Origin: Echinococcus granulosus
Taxonomy: Eukaryota > Platyhelminthes > Cestoda > Cyclophyllidea > Taeniidae
Assembly (NCBI RefSeq): GCF_000524195.1
Contig: NW_020170419.1
Location: forward strand, 419,533-483,532
Reading direction: 5' to 3'
DNA: 64,000 nt
The notes below the pieces were generated by a model. That model saw nothing but the letters and a program-made list of their open reading frames with translations. It was not told the DNA's origin and searched no databases. The translations under genes were made by a program, and so were the position numbers. Of this stretch, positions 24,301 to 39,400 are shown in pieces. Position 1 is the stretch's first letter. Every line of letters begins with the position of its first letter.

Positions 24301-27300
24301 AAAATGCTGCATCTAAAGCTGGTGAGTGTTTATTGTTCACAATCATCAACCCTGAGAAAAGTCCCTCATTGCACACACGCTCATGCACAGCGCGTAAGCT
24401 TGGAGTCATGTGTTTCGATGGGTGTATGTGCCTGTGTGTGTTAGAAGGCCCTCATTCACACGGACGATTACGAGCTCTTGGCCATAACCCCTCATTTTCT
24501 GCCTCCCCTCTTTCTTAATCTTTTCTCGTCCCAGTGTGAACTGCCTTTAATTAAGTTTACTTCTGTTTCCACGTGAGAAGAAATGAATTTGTCGGCAAAC
24601 CGGTAAGGAGAAATTTGCTCCAGTCCTGCAAAGTCGATCAAATTGTGGCGAAAGCGTGGGAAATGGGATGGGTGTTGCAGGAGGGTGCGATATTGGTGGC
24701 AGAACTGTCGGGAAGCACATAGGATCTATAAAAAACCCATCAAATTGGTGGGTAGAAAGTAGGTGACATCCATTCATCAAATGGTGGATGTAAAAATGCT
24801 TCTGGAATGTAACCTTCTCCCAAATCTCAAGTATGCTGTAGTTTTTCGCCCCCAATTCGGGAGTTAAAGATGATTGCTAATTTTTTTATTGTGTTTTGGA
24901 GTAAATAGATGAATGGTTTTACCGCCCTGATTTATTGCGTGGCGAAGTTTAATGTTTCGGGGAGGGAGGGCGGCAAGGCAACCCTATTGTTCCTTTCCTT
25001 CCAGTCGTCGATTTCGCTGTTTTTACTTTTGATATTCCCTTCTTCTTTTTCCTTACTTTCATAATGGTGAAGGAAGCCTTTCTTATTTACGCAAAGAATC
25101 CGTTTATTTACCTAAAGTGTACGGATCCGGTGGTTTCAATCATTTGTATGTAGGTCTCTCCTGACCTGAAGTCGTCATATCGTTTTGTTAAGCCTATCCC
25201 ATCTCATATCTGAGGTAAGACTGGTAAAGGCGGCTTCCTCCTCCTCTCCTCCCTTCACCCTTTTCCCTTGTTGTTCCTAACTCAAGGTGTCTGTCAGCTT
25301 AGGTGAGATTTTATGCGCGTAAACGCTTCAATAAGAGTGGTGGCCACACAGCCCTCATCCCAAAGTAGGGAGTCGGAAGGGGAGGGGTAAAAGGTGATGG
25401 ACTAATTTTGTGGTTTAGTCGCTGTAATTCCCGCCATGGTGCTCAATCTGAAGATCCTATTATTGTCCTTTTCTCCATCATCAGGAGACTTCCTTGCGTT
25501 TCAATTGGTGCGCAATTAAAGGTTATTAGCTAAAAGTGCAGTCGCAGCAAAGGTTATGTTGGAGCTTTGTCATTTTTTCGTATCAAATAAAATTCAGAAA
25601 TTGACGACTTCCGGAATATCGACCTGGAAGTGGATGACTTGTGATTCACGTATCCCCAAACCTTCCGATTGCTTAGTCTGCCTCACCTTTGATAGAGGGA
25701 AAAGTGTGAACCAGTACAAATAATGACTGGCCTGACAGCTGCTTGGATTTTCGCGAGGTGATCCACTCTTCCATACATGCACACGCACAAGCCTGCGTGC
25801 TTGTTCGCCCAAATTTGTGGTGCATAGCTGGCACAGTTAGAAGCAAATCTGTGATTCACTGCTCGTTGCCATGACAATATGCATAAGTAGGCCTTTTCCA
25901 ATGAAATTTTTCTTTAAACGTGTCAAGTTTTTTCGTACCTTCTCTCCCTTTGGGTCAATGGAAGCGGGGGGGGGGGGGATTGAACAGAAAGGAGGAGGGC
26001 ACCACCTCCTCGCTAATGTCCGATAAATATGACTGAAAGTAAGGTTATTTACAAAGGTATAAAGTGGAGGAAAAGGTTTCACCTTTTCGTTTTGCCTGCC
26101 ATTTTTCCTGGGGAGGAGGAGGGCGGAAATTTATGAAATCTGCACACAAATTTTTTGGTCCCCTTTTATATGTCGACCTTCAAAGTTTCACTTCTGCAGG
26201 CGAGTGGTGGTTGGTTACTTCTGACCGCTTCTCTCTAGCAATTCAACTATCCTTTTAGGTGTCACTCCTTGTCCGTCTGTGTATTGTACTGTGACTGTAC
26301 TACTGTAGAAAATGGAAAGAGCTGGGCAAAGTTACGGCTACAGGAAAGACTGATGTCTGTCCTGGCATACGTAAACACCTCCATGTTTGTGTCAAGCGGA
26401 GGTCTAGCCACCAGACAAGCCGCCTAAACCCAGGTACTCAGGCAGTAGTTTTTCAGTCATGGTGAAAGCAAAAAAATGAGGCGCTGAGCCTCATCCTTCC
26501 CTGCAGCACTACCTCTATCAGTGGATGGCTGGGTGTGGTGGATTTGAGTTTAACCTAGCAGTTTCACGAAAAAAGTGGTGCTGGTTTGTTAAATTTTTCT
26601 CTCCACCCCGCACACGCCTTTTTTTTGAGATGGCAATGAAAACTAGAAGTCAGTTTATTTTTTCCGCCGTTTTTTTAAAGTCCACTTGCGTTATGCTTGG
26701 CCAGTCAACCACGCTGATCAGAAGAGGGAATAAAGACGAAGGAGTAGTTAAGCATGTGGATCGGCAGAAAGGGTGAATGCTTTTCCCTTCCCCCGCACTT
26801 CCTAGTTCCAAACGTCAGATTTTTTATGCTACTTACTTCCCTGAATTATTTTATTAATCGGAGAAGTTTTACTTTGGGAGGAAGGCGGAAGTGGAGTGGG
26901 CTGATCAACTATCTATTTTGGGTGTCCAAAAAAGAACTTTTTATGCAATTTTGATGTTTCCCTTGGGGCGTCTCAAATCCAGCACAGCGGGAATGGTGTG
27001 GATTTTTTCGTTCACCCTTTTTATTAAAGCAAAAAATATCCAGGTTGAAGCTTATTTTTTTCCTTTTTGGCAATCCTAAAGGTCGAAATTATCTATTTGT
27101 TGCAAAAGAAGAAAAATAGATTTATTGCTAGAGTACGGAAAGAGGAAAGTTGATACGTCGCGCCATGCTGAGACACAAATCGAGGATATCACGTAGTCAG
27201 TATAAGACAAAAAACCGGGTATTATTTCTCTGGTTTAAATAAATTAGATCATAAGAAGAAAAAAGCTTTCCTTTCAAAACACAATTTGAGAGGAATTTGA

Positions 27301-27415
27301 ACACTGAAGATTCATTTTTCTGGAGTCTTATACTACTTAGGGGAGTGGTGAGTAGGTGTTGTTCAACATACCAGATTCTAATAGAGAGATCAATTTCCTT
27401 TTTTGATAAGCTGTG
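21394..27415. other. Divergent intergenic region upstream of the CEP170-like gene
   Basis: Six kilobases separate two divergent genes. No exon is supported. It was read for an FHA domain, which CEP170 proteins normally carry at the N-terminus, and none was found. It holds T-rich tracts, a CG-alternating stretch near 22790-22810 and a G run near 25967-25978. Open frames of 60-107 codons have no recognisable features. Confidence 0.45.
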
Positions 27416-30400
27416 ATGGATCGATATCAGGCACCAGATCGTCTATCGCGAATGGAATTTCGGCGAGGCAATTTTGACCATGGCGTACGACGCTCCCTTT
27501 CTCTTGATGCTCAAGGTCGTGGGGTGATTGGTCACCTCTATGACAATCACAGTTTAGGCGGTGAAAGTTTTAGCGACAGCGATGATGGTGATGGAAATGA
27601 TCAGCGCTGTCTGAGTCCACTGCCTTGCCGCGAGGGTTGTAATGACCTCCTCACCAAATTGATGTCCCCCATGATCAACTCCATCGCGGTGGATCTATCA
27701 GTCTCGTTGAGTAGGGATGAGGCTCTGCTACTCACTGAACCTCCATCAGTGGAACCGTGGAATGAGTCGATAGCGGCTAAGCAGGTTGCTCCAGTTGACT
27801 ACAAACAGGCTGCCTACGCTGCAAGGAAAAGTGTTAGAGGTGAGTGTAAGCCTCCCTTTCTGTCGGTCATTTCGCTTTCCTCATTCATTACCTAGATCTA
27901 GAGAGGCTAAGATTTGTCTCAACGTCTTCTGTAGCTACTCTCCCCACATTTAACTATTCCCAGAAAAGGATTTCCCTTGTTTAACGATCTTCCTACTCTG
28001 ACACCGGTACCTTGCGTCCTGAGTCCTTTCTGGTGATGTCATTACCCATATAACCGTAGCCACGACCAAGAGGTCAACCCACCGCTAGGCGATAAATGAA
28101 CTGGGTGTAGTTAAAAGTCCATTAAAACAAGCAATGAATCACTAAAATTTGCCACTTTGGCGAAAAAAAGCGGCCTTCTCTTCCCCTTCTCCTCCGATCC
28201 CAGTTGAACGACCCCATTCCCTTCTCTCCTCCCTTCTTGTGTAGTGTATCATATACCTCGATGTTGTGGACTTTGGGCCTTCCTGGTTGAGGAAATCCTA
28301 TGATATTTGCTGCAGAGGTGTTGTCCGTCTTCGCTTTATTGAAGAGATACTACTTTCAGAAAAGTAAAAAAGCGGCGAATAAAATCTCCTGCCTACCCGA
28401 GAACCAAAAGGCAGTATTTGCCTTACTTTTTCTGAGTAATCCTTCCGTGAGACACGACATTCCCACAGTTCTGAGCTGGTATGTAGGTGGGTCAAATTAC
28501 TCATCTTTCCTTTTTTTCTATAAGCTCTTTCTCTGATAGTCTCTGCTCTGATTTCGCGGACCACGTATTGGATACCTTCTTCGTTTCACATAGGGTTTGT
28601 AACCAACTCCGCCTTACTCATTCAGCCTCCAGTAGGTATGGTCATTCGTTGACTCAGTCAGTGGAGAGGTGCCTTCAGAAGGCGAGTGTCTCCTCCCTTC
28701 TGCCTTTTTGGGCAAAATTCTTGGAAAGTGACTGATTAATACCTTAGCCAATTGCAGGAGCAGCTCCGCTTGTGGAGTAGGGCAGGCCATGTGACAAGCC
28801 CCAAAATTAACCAATCAGCAGTCGCCTCTTCAAATCCACAGTTTTTAACTTTCTCCATCTATTTTCGGCAAAAGAACGAAATGAAATTTTGCTACCATTA
28901 GCCAGAAGCCTGGGCCTTCCCAATAATATGCATACTTAGATGAGCTTCTCGGTTTTTTTCCCCACCAAAAAAGGCAAGAACAGGGGACTAAGTGGTCTGG
29001 TTTGTTAATGTCTCGTTCTTTTCTTTCCTTGGTTGTGTCTGGTGAAGACGAGTCAGTTTTAAGATATGGAGTAATTTGTCCGGTAAAGTAAAGGCGGACG
29101 CACTTCACCATGATAGAATGTACCGTCCACAAATGGTTTCCATTTATTTGGCTGCTGGTGATATGTGGTGAGTCATCAAATGATGATGATACACCATTTG
29201 TAGTTAAACCCCCCGTTAAGATTTTTCAACGCCTGGATTGCAGGAGTAGTCTTGTTAGTAGTCAAACAGAAAAGCTTCTTTGGTCAAATTACAGGAGGTT
29301 TTTTCACTTCTTTTACCAAGGTAAGGACTGTTTGTTGATGGGTGCGGATTGGCCAAACAAATTAATGGACTTTCAATCCATTGGTTGCTTCTAAACAATC
29401 CATCCGCTGCTACCCGCTCTCACCACATGCACTTCTTAGACATGCACCACTTCATGACTGCTTTGTGTGTGTTTGTGTGCGAGGGAGGGTGGCTTAGGCT
29501 ACAGACGGAATTGCTCATCTTACTGAAGGCTAAACCTCTGAGAGAGGCACCTGTCTCCTGGACAGGCAATACCAAAAAGATTTCTTTTTTTTCGATACGA
29601 CCAACAAGAACAGCTAAATTGGCCTAGTAATCACTGATACTACAAGACAGGTCGGCGGAAGGATAGACGATGGATGTTCCCTCACCTCATCGTCCACATT
29701 TCCTTGACCTTAAAGTTTTGGGTAATCACGTGGTAAATGGGAGATAGGGGGAGAAAACTGAGGCAATCTTTCTTCCCCCACCTCCGGCCTTTATCGCTAT
29801 AGTGAAGGCCTATAGATTGTAGTGAGGGTCATCTCCACGGAAAATATAATCCTAAGAACTTGCGTGCCTAATAGATTACACTCCTGACAAAAGTTGGGCA
29901 TGGCGCAAGGGAGAGGAGGGAGGGGAGAGAGAGGAGGTGCAAGACTTATCGGTGCCTTAGCTCCTGGGCAGAGATGAATGGATGAATGAATGAATAAGTA
30001 ATCAAGCAAACCACCAAACTACAGTTAACAATAGAAGCGTAGATCGCTTTACGGAAAGCTGTTTTTGTATGCCAAGTTGGCCAACCTACGCAAATGTCAC
30101 GCCGGTTGTTTTTGAGGTCAGGTCGGTTGGTAAAAGTACTTACTTGCAAGGTCCAAGTTGGTCTCGCTTAGGCGTACAGGTCCGTAGTTAAAAGTTATGC
30201 AAGAAGGAAAAAGGTGTAAAAACTCATTAGAACAGAAGATTCACTTAATTGGCATCTTATTTCCGGCTCGGTCTGTTTTTAGATACTTGGAAGCAATAGG
30301 TATTTTTCCCGTGCATTCATTCTTATAGAACTTTATGGCAAACCAAGTTGGTGGGGTGATGATGATTTAGAGGACGAGAGACTGGGAGGGAAGAGTGAGA

Positions 30401-33400
30401 AATCCCCATCCCACCCGCTTTCAGCCCAACCGTCGCGTAAAATGTCCTTCAATGACCTACGGCCGGACAGCCCCACTGGACAAGGTTAGCTGCTTTTTAT
30501 TTGTAACAGATATTCAATTTACTTATTACTTATAAATAGACATTTCAATGGTATTTTGTTGGAAGTGAAGAGGCCATGACCATGGTGGTAAAAATGGAAA
30601 TTGAGAAGAGGTGGTTCAGCATTATACCAAATCCGCATCTACAAATTGACCCTCGAGTCTGGGGGTGGAAACTTCACTCTGTTTTTGGGTATTGGGCTCT
30701 TGGCTAAACGACTCTAAAATGGCCTGCTCAGCCTTGCCATCTATTTTGAGATGCTGGTCTCTGGGGCATCCGTTTTAGAGATCTAAACGCGTGGCAATCA
30801 CCTTGAATGCCGTCCGGTTTGTATTAGAGATGTTATAAATCCCCCTTCTCCCTAGCGATTTGTTGAAGTAAGTGCATTACACTGCTGTAAGTACGTGCCT
30901 TTTGACGTGAATTTAGAGCCTGTCCACCTCCCAACCGGAGTAGCTGGGAACGGTAGAGATTCCACTTCTGGGTGTATACGTGGCAGTTAGCCAAATGTTA
31001 GCGAGATCACAAACTTAAAGTCTACCTCTACATGATATAGGCCAATCAGGGGCAATGAACAAGAGCGGGAATTTTTAAGTGTCCTAGAATGTCTGGCTAT
31101 CATGGGAGCAAAAGGACTTTTCTGCGGTAGACACATTAAGTTTGACGCCTTAAAGAATAAAGCGAATCTCCGTTCCTGGTGATGGTGAGAACACCACGTA
31201 TAGAATCGCTAGGTTCGGCCCAGAAGACGTGTCAATGCTCGTAGGGACGTGTAGATGTTTTGTACGTGCCGTCAGCTCTAGGTCGCTATTGCCACGCCTT
31301 GTTCTGCTAAATTTAAAGGCAATCAAAATCATTTTATTTATTTGTTAATGACTCCTTTGTTTCTAGTCCCTGATCACAAACCAGCCGAAGCATTTACAAT
31401 TGATTTGAACGGTGAGATAAAAGGTAACTACCCTTCTCCAAAGCTTACACACACCCGTACCCCCCTTGACCTTGAGGTAGTCATTTGCATCATTAACACC
31501 TCTAACTGCTTGGCGTTGTCCTAACAAAACCTTATCCTTGTTTCATCTTGGAAAGGGGGTTTTTTGCCTTTTTCATTTTTTTTCACAGTAAAGGAAATAG
31601 CAATTTTGACAGTTTAAGTTATTTGCCACCTCGATGACAGGTAAACGCATTGGCAGGACGAATTGTGCTACTGCCGGAATTAGGCCAAACAGGTAAAAAT
31701 AATCTGTTAGGTAAGCTCTTTCCAAGTGAAAAATACGGAAGAGGGACCAATAGATAGGAAGAATGTCATGAAGCGGTACTTCATGCCGCTGATTTGCTGG
31801 TCAATTTGAGGATTATGGAAAATGGACACGCAATAGGGCACTGTTCTCTGGGAAGATTTATTCGCTCCTTCCCTCCCTTTTGCCCACCTCTCTCTGTCTT
31901 AACTACCAAAAAGGTGTTTAAGTAAATAGAAAGTATTTTAAGACTGTAAGGGTTCCTCCTGGAAGAAGAAGAAGACCTCTATCCTTGTTGGAGGCCAGAC
32001 TTTTTCCGGACTTAGATCTTATCAGCTTTTATACGCTTTTTATGCAATGAAGTAAGGGGGATATGATATGAAATCACATCGCTGTTTCCCAACGGACACA
32101 ACCGTTACCGCCTCCGTTGCATTTTTGTGCCTATCACTCAAATAGCCGCGAGGGATGAGTCGGGGTAGTATCTCCCATCATTAGGTCTTTTTTGGTGCAC
32201 GGCATGTGATTGATAAGTCCTGGTTGTTTCTTCAAAAGTTTCATTTTTCATATTAAGCAGGTGGATGGACACCATCCGTGAGAAAGTAACCGATTGCTTC
32301 TGCAGTTTACCAGCATACACGCACAAGGCTTACAGTGCCTTGTAATGGGTGTCTTAACGATTCGGAATGGGTAATGTGTGGGTTCCTTCGGGGTAACCAG
32401 TGGATACACCTCCAAATGTCGTATCACACAGTTTACAGGAAGCCTCTTCGTTTCAGTCACCCCACGACGCCAGGCCGAGGCTTTCACTATCGACTTGGCT
32501 GATGGAGGGAATAGCAGTGCTGCAGGAAGTGTCTGTGTACCAGAAAGACTGCGTCGGGCACTTCAGGAGAGGCATCAATTGCCACGGAAACACTCGGTGC
32601 CTACAGCGCAACAATTTACTGCACCCGCTACTAAGAAGGCCGTAAGTAGTATGTCACTGCTTCAATCCTGTTGGTGGAATTTTAAGTCAAAGGAAAATAC
32701 TACTATTTCGAGAAGACGAAAGCTTACTCATGTAGGCTTGGATCGTACCTCCCAGATGGCACATCTGTGGGTAGATCGCCAATGCGGTTATCATACGCTG
32801 AAAATCGAAGCTCCCGAGTGGTTAGGCATAGAGGTTAAACAAGCATTATTCCTTACCAATGATGTTTATGAGCCTTACACAACCTACGAGACCGGTAACA
32901 CAATGGGGAAGACTTGCAAAGTTGATTTTAGATCCTCTTTTTTTGTCTAAAGGACCGTCGATCCAGTTTTTTTTTCATCCCTTCAATTTGGTAGCCACCT
33001 CGACAGACTACAGATCAGTCACTGGTTTCCAGACAGCCTGTCAAAGGCAATCAGGTGGGTGTCTTGAGGACAACCTCACATCCAAAAACAAAACCCTCGA
33101 ACAACAATCGACCTCCGATCACCTCACCAGCTGTGTCATCAAAAAATGTTGCCAAACGGACCACCAACACCACCCCCGCCACCGCACCTAAGAGTCAGTT
33201 TTGTCATTGCTGTTTTGTTTTTGAGACATTAAGAAGTCTATTTTTGTGCCAAAAAAGGTGGGAGAAAAATCAGGAATAGGCGGAAGGCAGAGGTAGAGGG
33301 AGGTGGCAGTAAATGGTCATTTCATGTGGGCACATCTCTCTAATAGGTCGATTGTCGTTTTCTCTCCATCCCTTCCCTCCCTCACATATTACCTTCATGC

Positions 33401-36400
33401 AAAACGTATTAGTAGAAACAAAAAAAGAGCCGCTCAAGGGGTTGCAATCTCACTCACCCTCCTCTCGCAGATGTCATCTAATTCTCTTCTCCTTCTTCGC
33501 CTCTCCAGCCACCAAAACACTGGGAATGAAAAAGGCCCCACCACGAAAAGGGTCCACAAAACTCTCGCCTCGTGATCCACCCAATCCACTGACCCAACGC
33601 AATCGTATCCCTCTTCGACAAGTACCTTCAAAGACTACATCAACACCAAACGATGCGCGAAAACCCGCAACTAGCCGGGCGGAGCTTTCTCGGCCTTCAC
33701 AAAGTTAGTTTTTCTTTCCCCTCTCCCCCCCCCCCTCAAAAAAATACAAAATTTAAAGCTCTTGTCTGATTTGGCTTGACTAACTCGTACTTATTATTCT
33801 TCCACTTTGACCGCCTACTTTACTAGGTCCTTCCGCATCTCCACCAGTTGTGAAAGCCTCTGAACGCATTCCACTTCCGGGTACGCCTCTCGGCGCTACA
33901 GTTCAGTCAAGCCGAGTTCCACTGAAACGTGGCCTCACACCCATTTCAACGGAGAATGGTGTAAAACGACTTGTAGGTAGTCCGCTTCAGCATCGCATCA
34001 CGGCGTCAGTGAAAGCATCCGGACGACAGACCACCCCCACGCGGACTGCAGTTTCGGAGGAGAAGAGAATTCCATCAGCGACGCCAAGTAAGTTAATAGG
34101 GCGGAGAATTGTAGAACAGTCGGAGAGGGTACTTTTAAAGGAGATTGGAAAGGGATTTGTGGAGGAGGTACCTAAGACACCCCCAAATCAATCAGAAGCG
34201 AACCCAGCATTTTGCATTGTCACTCTTCTCTGCTGGTCGTCAAAAGTTCATCGACAATGGTGAATTGGGTAATTGTAGCATGGAGAGATTCATTGGCAGT
34301 TGCTTCTTCCCCTAAAACAACTGAAAGGAGGGGATCATGAGGCCAAGAGGAGGTTTTTTCTCTACTTCTACTTTTTGTTAACCCTCTTTCCACTTCTTTT
34401 TTACCTCCCTCTCCTTCCACACTGTCACACGGCCTAATTTAGTGAAAGGCGATGAAGTGACCGCGTTTTTTTATGAGTCTTCCACCCTTTTTTTGCAATT
34501 TGTCTCGTTTAAAACACCTCGAAATTGGAGTGTTAGATGATTAACCAATCTCCTTTGCTCATGCCATGCATTAGGTGTTGCCCCCATCAATGGGTCAGTC
34601 TTTCCGCCAGCCTCATGGGATGTGAAATGGGAGCGTTGGGGTGACCTGTCCTTAAAGAGGGAGGCCTATTAAACAATTCTGACTGTTCCGGTTCTCCTTG
34701 ATGGCCAAGTCTTGACTGCGAGCGCAGCCGCATTATGCGGTGTGGAGGAGGTGGAGTAGGGTTTAACTATAACCACAGTTTGACCTTTCGGAGGTGAAGG
34801 TCACACACATGCACACCGAGAGGTTGGGAGAGGATAAGACACCTTCAAGCCACCTAATCATATCCTGGTGGATGAAATGCCTTATCTCTTAGATTCCCCC
34901 CCCCCCCACCCTACATACACCATCCATCGGGTGATCTTTGTGGCTCTGCACTGACGAATACGGATTTTAAATAAATAAATTGTGCTTTTTAAAAGCAATG
35001 AATTTGAGTATGTGCGTATTTTGCCCCATAATTATTTATCTGAGGGTGTTTATCTTTACATCTCCCATTCCATTGAAAAGGCTAACTGCGAAGCTAACCG
35101 GTTAGGCTGTCTATGTCGCAGATCCTGTTTTCTTGTCATAAAAAGGAACAAGAAAGTGTGGGCAAGAGGCAAGCCACCTTATCTCTCTTTCACTCTTAAA
35201 CTCTTGCCAATCCGATTTGGCAGGAGTGGTAGAGGGCAAATTTTTCGGGACTTCAGCCCACGAAGAGGTCAAATAACCGGTTCGTACTTTTTGGCGCCAT
35301 CAGGTCGGCTGGAAACTCGACGTGATCTGCTTCCACTCTACTCTTTCCTTCCCCTCCCATCACTTCTCCCCCTCCAACCTTTTCCTATATCTTCACGTAC
35401 TTTCTAGATTTAGCCAACACTCGATGGTAAGGTGTTGGGGCCGGAAAGGGAGAACGGGAGGAGGGAGAGCGGGAAGCAGAGGCAAGCATAATTCTATCGG
35501 CAGACTAATGCATTGCATTCGTATCGGGCCTAACAAAATTTGGCCCCACAGCGTCTAGAAGTTTTGACTAGCAGTCGTCACATTCTCCTCCGTGGCTGCT
35601 TTTCCACTACGACCTACTTCCACATTCCAACACCGGGGTTACAGCTCACCTGAGTGGGTGGTGGTGGTGGAGGAGGAGGGGACGGCGAGCAAAATTTCTC
35701 ATTCACTGGGCTTCTTTCCACACTTGTCTCACCATACCGATGGGTTAGGTAGGTAGATAGCCTTTGCAATTGTGGCAGTTGAATCGGTGTTGCTGGCACT
35801 GTTGGGTGAGTAGGCTGTCTGTAGATACGTCGGGCTATTTCGTTCAGTGCTTCTTGTGAATTTTACAGTGTAGAATGCGACGAATTACTGCCCTATTAAC
35901 TCATAAACATCTTCGTTTCAATCACTTTTATGCCATAAATACTTGCTTGCATACTTGCTACTTAAATAAAATAGGCGTCACCGGATATCTGAACATTATG
36001 ACACCATTTTTGTCAATCTTCTTGCCCAAGGAAATACAAATCACCTTAAGACACTGTTTGCTTGTTTGTTTTAACGCAGATGCTCCTCGTCTTACAAAAG
36101 TTCCAGCCGCTTCAGGTTCGCGAGGGACCGTGCTAACCCCGAGACCGAAGTCCTCACGTCCTCTATTCAACAGCATAAAGAAGCCAATTACAACAACCAA
36201 TACTACTACCACCGGTAGCTCTACTATCTGTCTGCCAACAAAACCTGTGCTCGGTGGGAGTACGATCTGTGATCCCGTGATCCAGGAGATCTGGTCCTAC
36301 AAGGATGCTAAGGAGTATGTGATGGAGAAGATGTTTCAGGGCATCAGTGCTACCTACACCGCTGTGGCAGCTGCCAAATGCACCACCCAAGCAGTGTTTG

Positions 36401-39400
36401 AGGAGTTTAAGGTGGCAGCAGCCGCGGCAGCTGCATCTCCATCGGCACCTGCGGATCCATTTGTGCCAACTGCAAAAGCGAAGCCGGCGATTGTGTGCAC
36501 GCCGGAGGAGAGAAAGGAGTTGGAATTGTTCGAGAAGGTGGAAGCTGAGGTTAATAAATTTGGAGAGGATGAAGAGGAAGCAGTAAGTTGGAGTGGTTGG
36601 TTTTTTCAGTTTGATTTTCAGCATTTTGGAGTTTTTGGTTGTAGCCCTCTTTCATAGTTGATTAAGGTAATTCTTCCCTTTCAAGGCGGATAAAAGAGGG
36701 CATTTGGGTGCTATGCAGAGCTGTTATGTCAGAAAAGGCTTTTCCTCTCCCCTGACTGATTAACCAAGCGTGATTACTCATCAGGTTGTCTCTGATGTGG
36801 AAGTCTTGTTTGTGTACACATTCGTGCCATGTGGTATGGAGGAGGTGGATAGCACTTGATCGAAACTTTAATTTGATCTTTTGAAAGTGATTTTCACGTA
36901 CACTCACCGTATCACTGCGTAACTTCGCTTAGTACTTTTTTTTCTTGCTCCCAGTTGGCACAAGCTCTCAGTCCCTTGGTGGAGGACTTCAGTAAAACGT
37001 GGATCCGAGGCAAAAATGTCAACAAATCAGCAGATTTCTCTCATCCTCCGATTGACAAACTCCCCGTCGTCGGTGCCTCAACAGAGGAAAATCTCGCGAC
37101 ACAAACACTGAGTAATGCTGCTTCCACGGTGACGCTGGAGAATCCTATGACCCATCCTGAGGATCATGCAATTGACCCAAACACTCTTCAGACCGCTGTA
37201 TCAGTTCAGAGTATCGCGGAAACCTATGTTCTCGATGCTAATGGCACATTGGCCGCTGAGGGTATTCCACCTGTTGTAATATACGATTCCGTGGAGAAGT
37301 TGTTAAACGAGGTCCGAGGGGAAACAAGTATCATGGAGACCTCAAACACCTGCACAATCCCCTATCAAGGCACCATGACATCGAGAAGTGGTAGCCCAAA
37401 GGCTGATGAGGCGGAGGCTGAAGAGGAGGAAGGAGAGGCAGAAGCACTGCAGCGGTTTGAAGAAGAAATCAACGAGGATTTCAGAGCTGAAGTGGACTCT
37501 CTCTCCAGTGATGATGAGGTAGGATAACTGCCAAATAGTTGGCCGTATCTACACTCCCATGGGAGCTCACTAATGTCATCATTATTTGCGAGAATTAGGG
37601 GTCCTTGTTGTTGTCTTTCCGAGAATAGCGACACAGGGGGTAATCTGGAAGTGGTTAATTATTAACAAGGGTCGTTTAAGCTTATTGCTGCAATGAACTC
37701 TGGCTCTGTGGAGCTTCTGTACGCAGCAAGGAGGCGACGCATTGGCAGTGTATGTATGGGTGGAACATAGCGCCTAGGACGATAAGACTTCCATTGAAGC
37801 GGATCAGCCACGATTCCTCGATCGTGGTGATCCCCCCTCCACCGTGGTCGACATAAAATCTTTGTGAAATCTCACAATACGCGTATATTTCTGTCCGTTT
37901 GGTCAACGCGGTCAATCACGAACACTTCCGTCTTGGAATAATGCATTCTGGCTACCATGGCAACGCGTCACTACAGTTGTTTCAGGGTGGACCAAAAAAG
38001 ACCCAGTTCAATCTCGTCACCATTTCCATTTAAGCCGTCTTTTTTTTTCATAAATAGCTCAGAATAATTCCGCTTTAGCGGTTTAAATTTCTAATGAAAC
38101 TGTAAATGATGGCCATCACAAACTCTCCGACTCGTGTCAAGCCTTGTCGTCAAAGTGTACCCGCGACTGGTATTAACCGCAATGCGGAGCAATCCCCTGT
38201 TGCATTTTCTAAGTAAACCAGGTTGAGAGACCTGGACATGCTCAATCTCAAAGTTACTTTCCGTACCTCTTCTTTTTTTTCTCGCCCTCCTCCGTATTCA
38301 CAAAGAGGGAGAGACAGAGACAAAACTGCGACAGCCTTTCCGGGCGCTGTTAAAACAGGCAACGTAGGCACAGAATTCATTTTCATTATGTTCTAGCGTG
38401 TGTGGAACAGCGCTTTTGTTTTTTCCCCACTAGTGACCTTGGCAGAGCCAATAGGCGCGCTCGGAGTGAGGGGTGTGAGAAGGCCAATGAAAATGTTGGT
38501 GGGAGACCATTTGTTAGGTTTGAAGGTGGCTTAATGCAGGCGACGTGTCGTCGTCTGCTGTGTTATTTAAAGTCACTGCCAATATGGACTGATCTCTCGC
38601 TCCTGATTTGGGGAAATAATGAATCTCCTTAAACCCTTCTTTAAACTGAAAAAGGTTTGCCTTTATTTAACTTTTATTTGTTTTCAAATTAACGCTAACG
38701 CCTTTTGTCATTTAAATCTCCTCACACGGGCTTTTATTTTTTTTCTCTATTTTCTCCTATTGGATGTAGTCGTTTGGTAATGGGGGGTCGAGAGAGGAGG
38801 GTAGGGGGGACTGTTTTAACTGCTTTTTATGGCAATATTTGCAACTTTTGCTTTTTAATTTTTAGAGAGAAGGCTTGGCCTTTAACAATGCTGAACGTAA
38901 AACAAATTATTAGCGCCTTGCATAATATGTACAGAGGGACATTCTATCCAACTAGCTTGCTTGCTTGTCTACTTACCCACCTATTTTACTCACCTCCCTT
39001 TTTGAGAGCTCTAACAGATGTAAAACTTTGGCTAATCACCTTCACTTTTATGGGCATGCTAATACACACTAATCACTAAAATGCTTGTATGTATGCGTAC
39101 TTTGTAAATAATGCCTTTATTTTTGAAAAATGTGGCCTCCTTCTCCTTTCTTGCGTTCTGTTTAATCTGGCTTTTGGTCTCAGACTGGCTCGGTATGTGG
39201 CGGTATTGGGTTGAGAAATTGCTTGTTTTAATCGCATAGGTATTAGCACTTATTCTAATTTGAAGTTTATTTTTCTAAGCATAAAGGCGCCACTCTTAGT
39301 TGTAGAAATGATATCTGTTTCAAGCAATCTACTCAATTGAGAGGGAAAATCGAATGAAGACTTATTAACTTTTCCTCAAAAAGTAAAATAACTTTTGACC

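Noticed and set aside
35614..35799. A 62-codon minus-strand frame with a polyproline run
   Set aside because: It is the antisense duplicate of CEP170-like exon 13 with a broken acceptor, not a separate gene.
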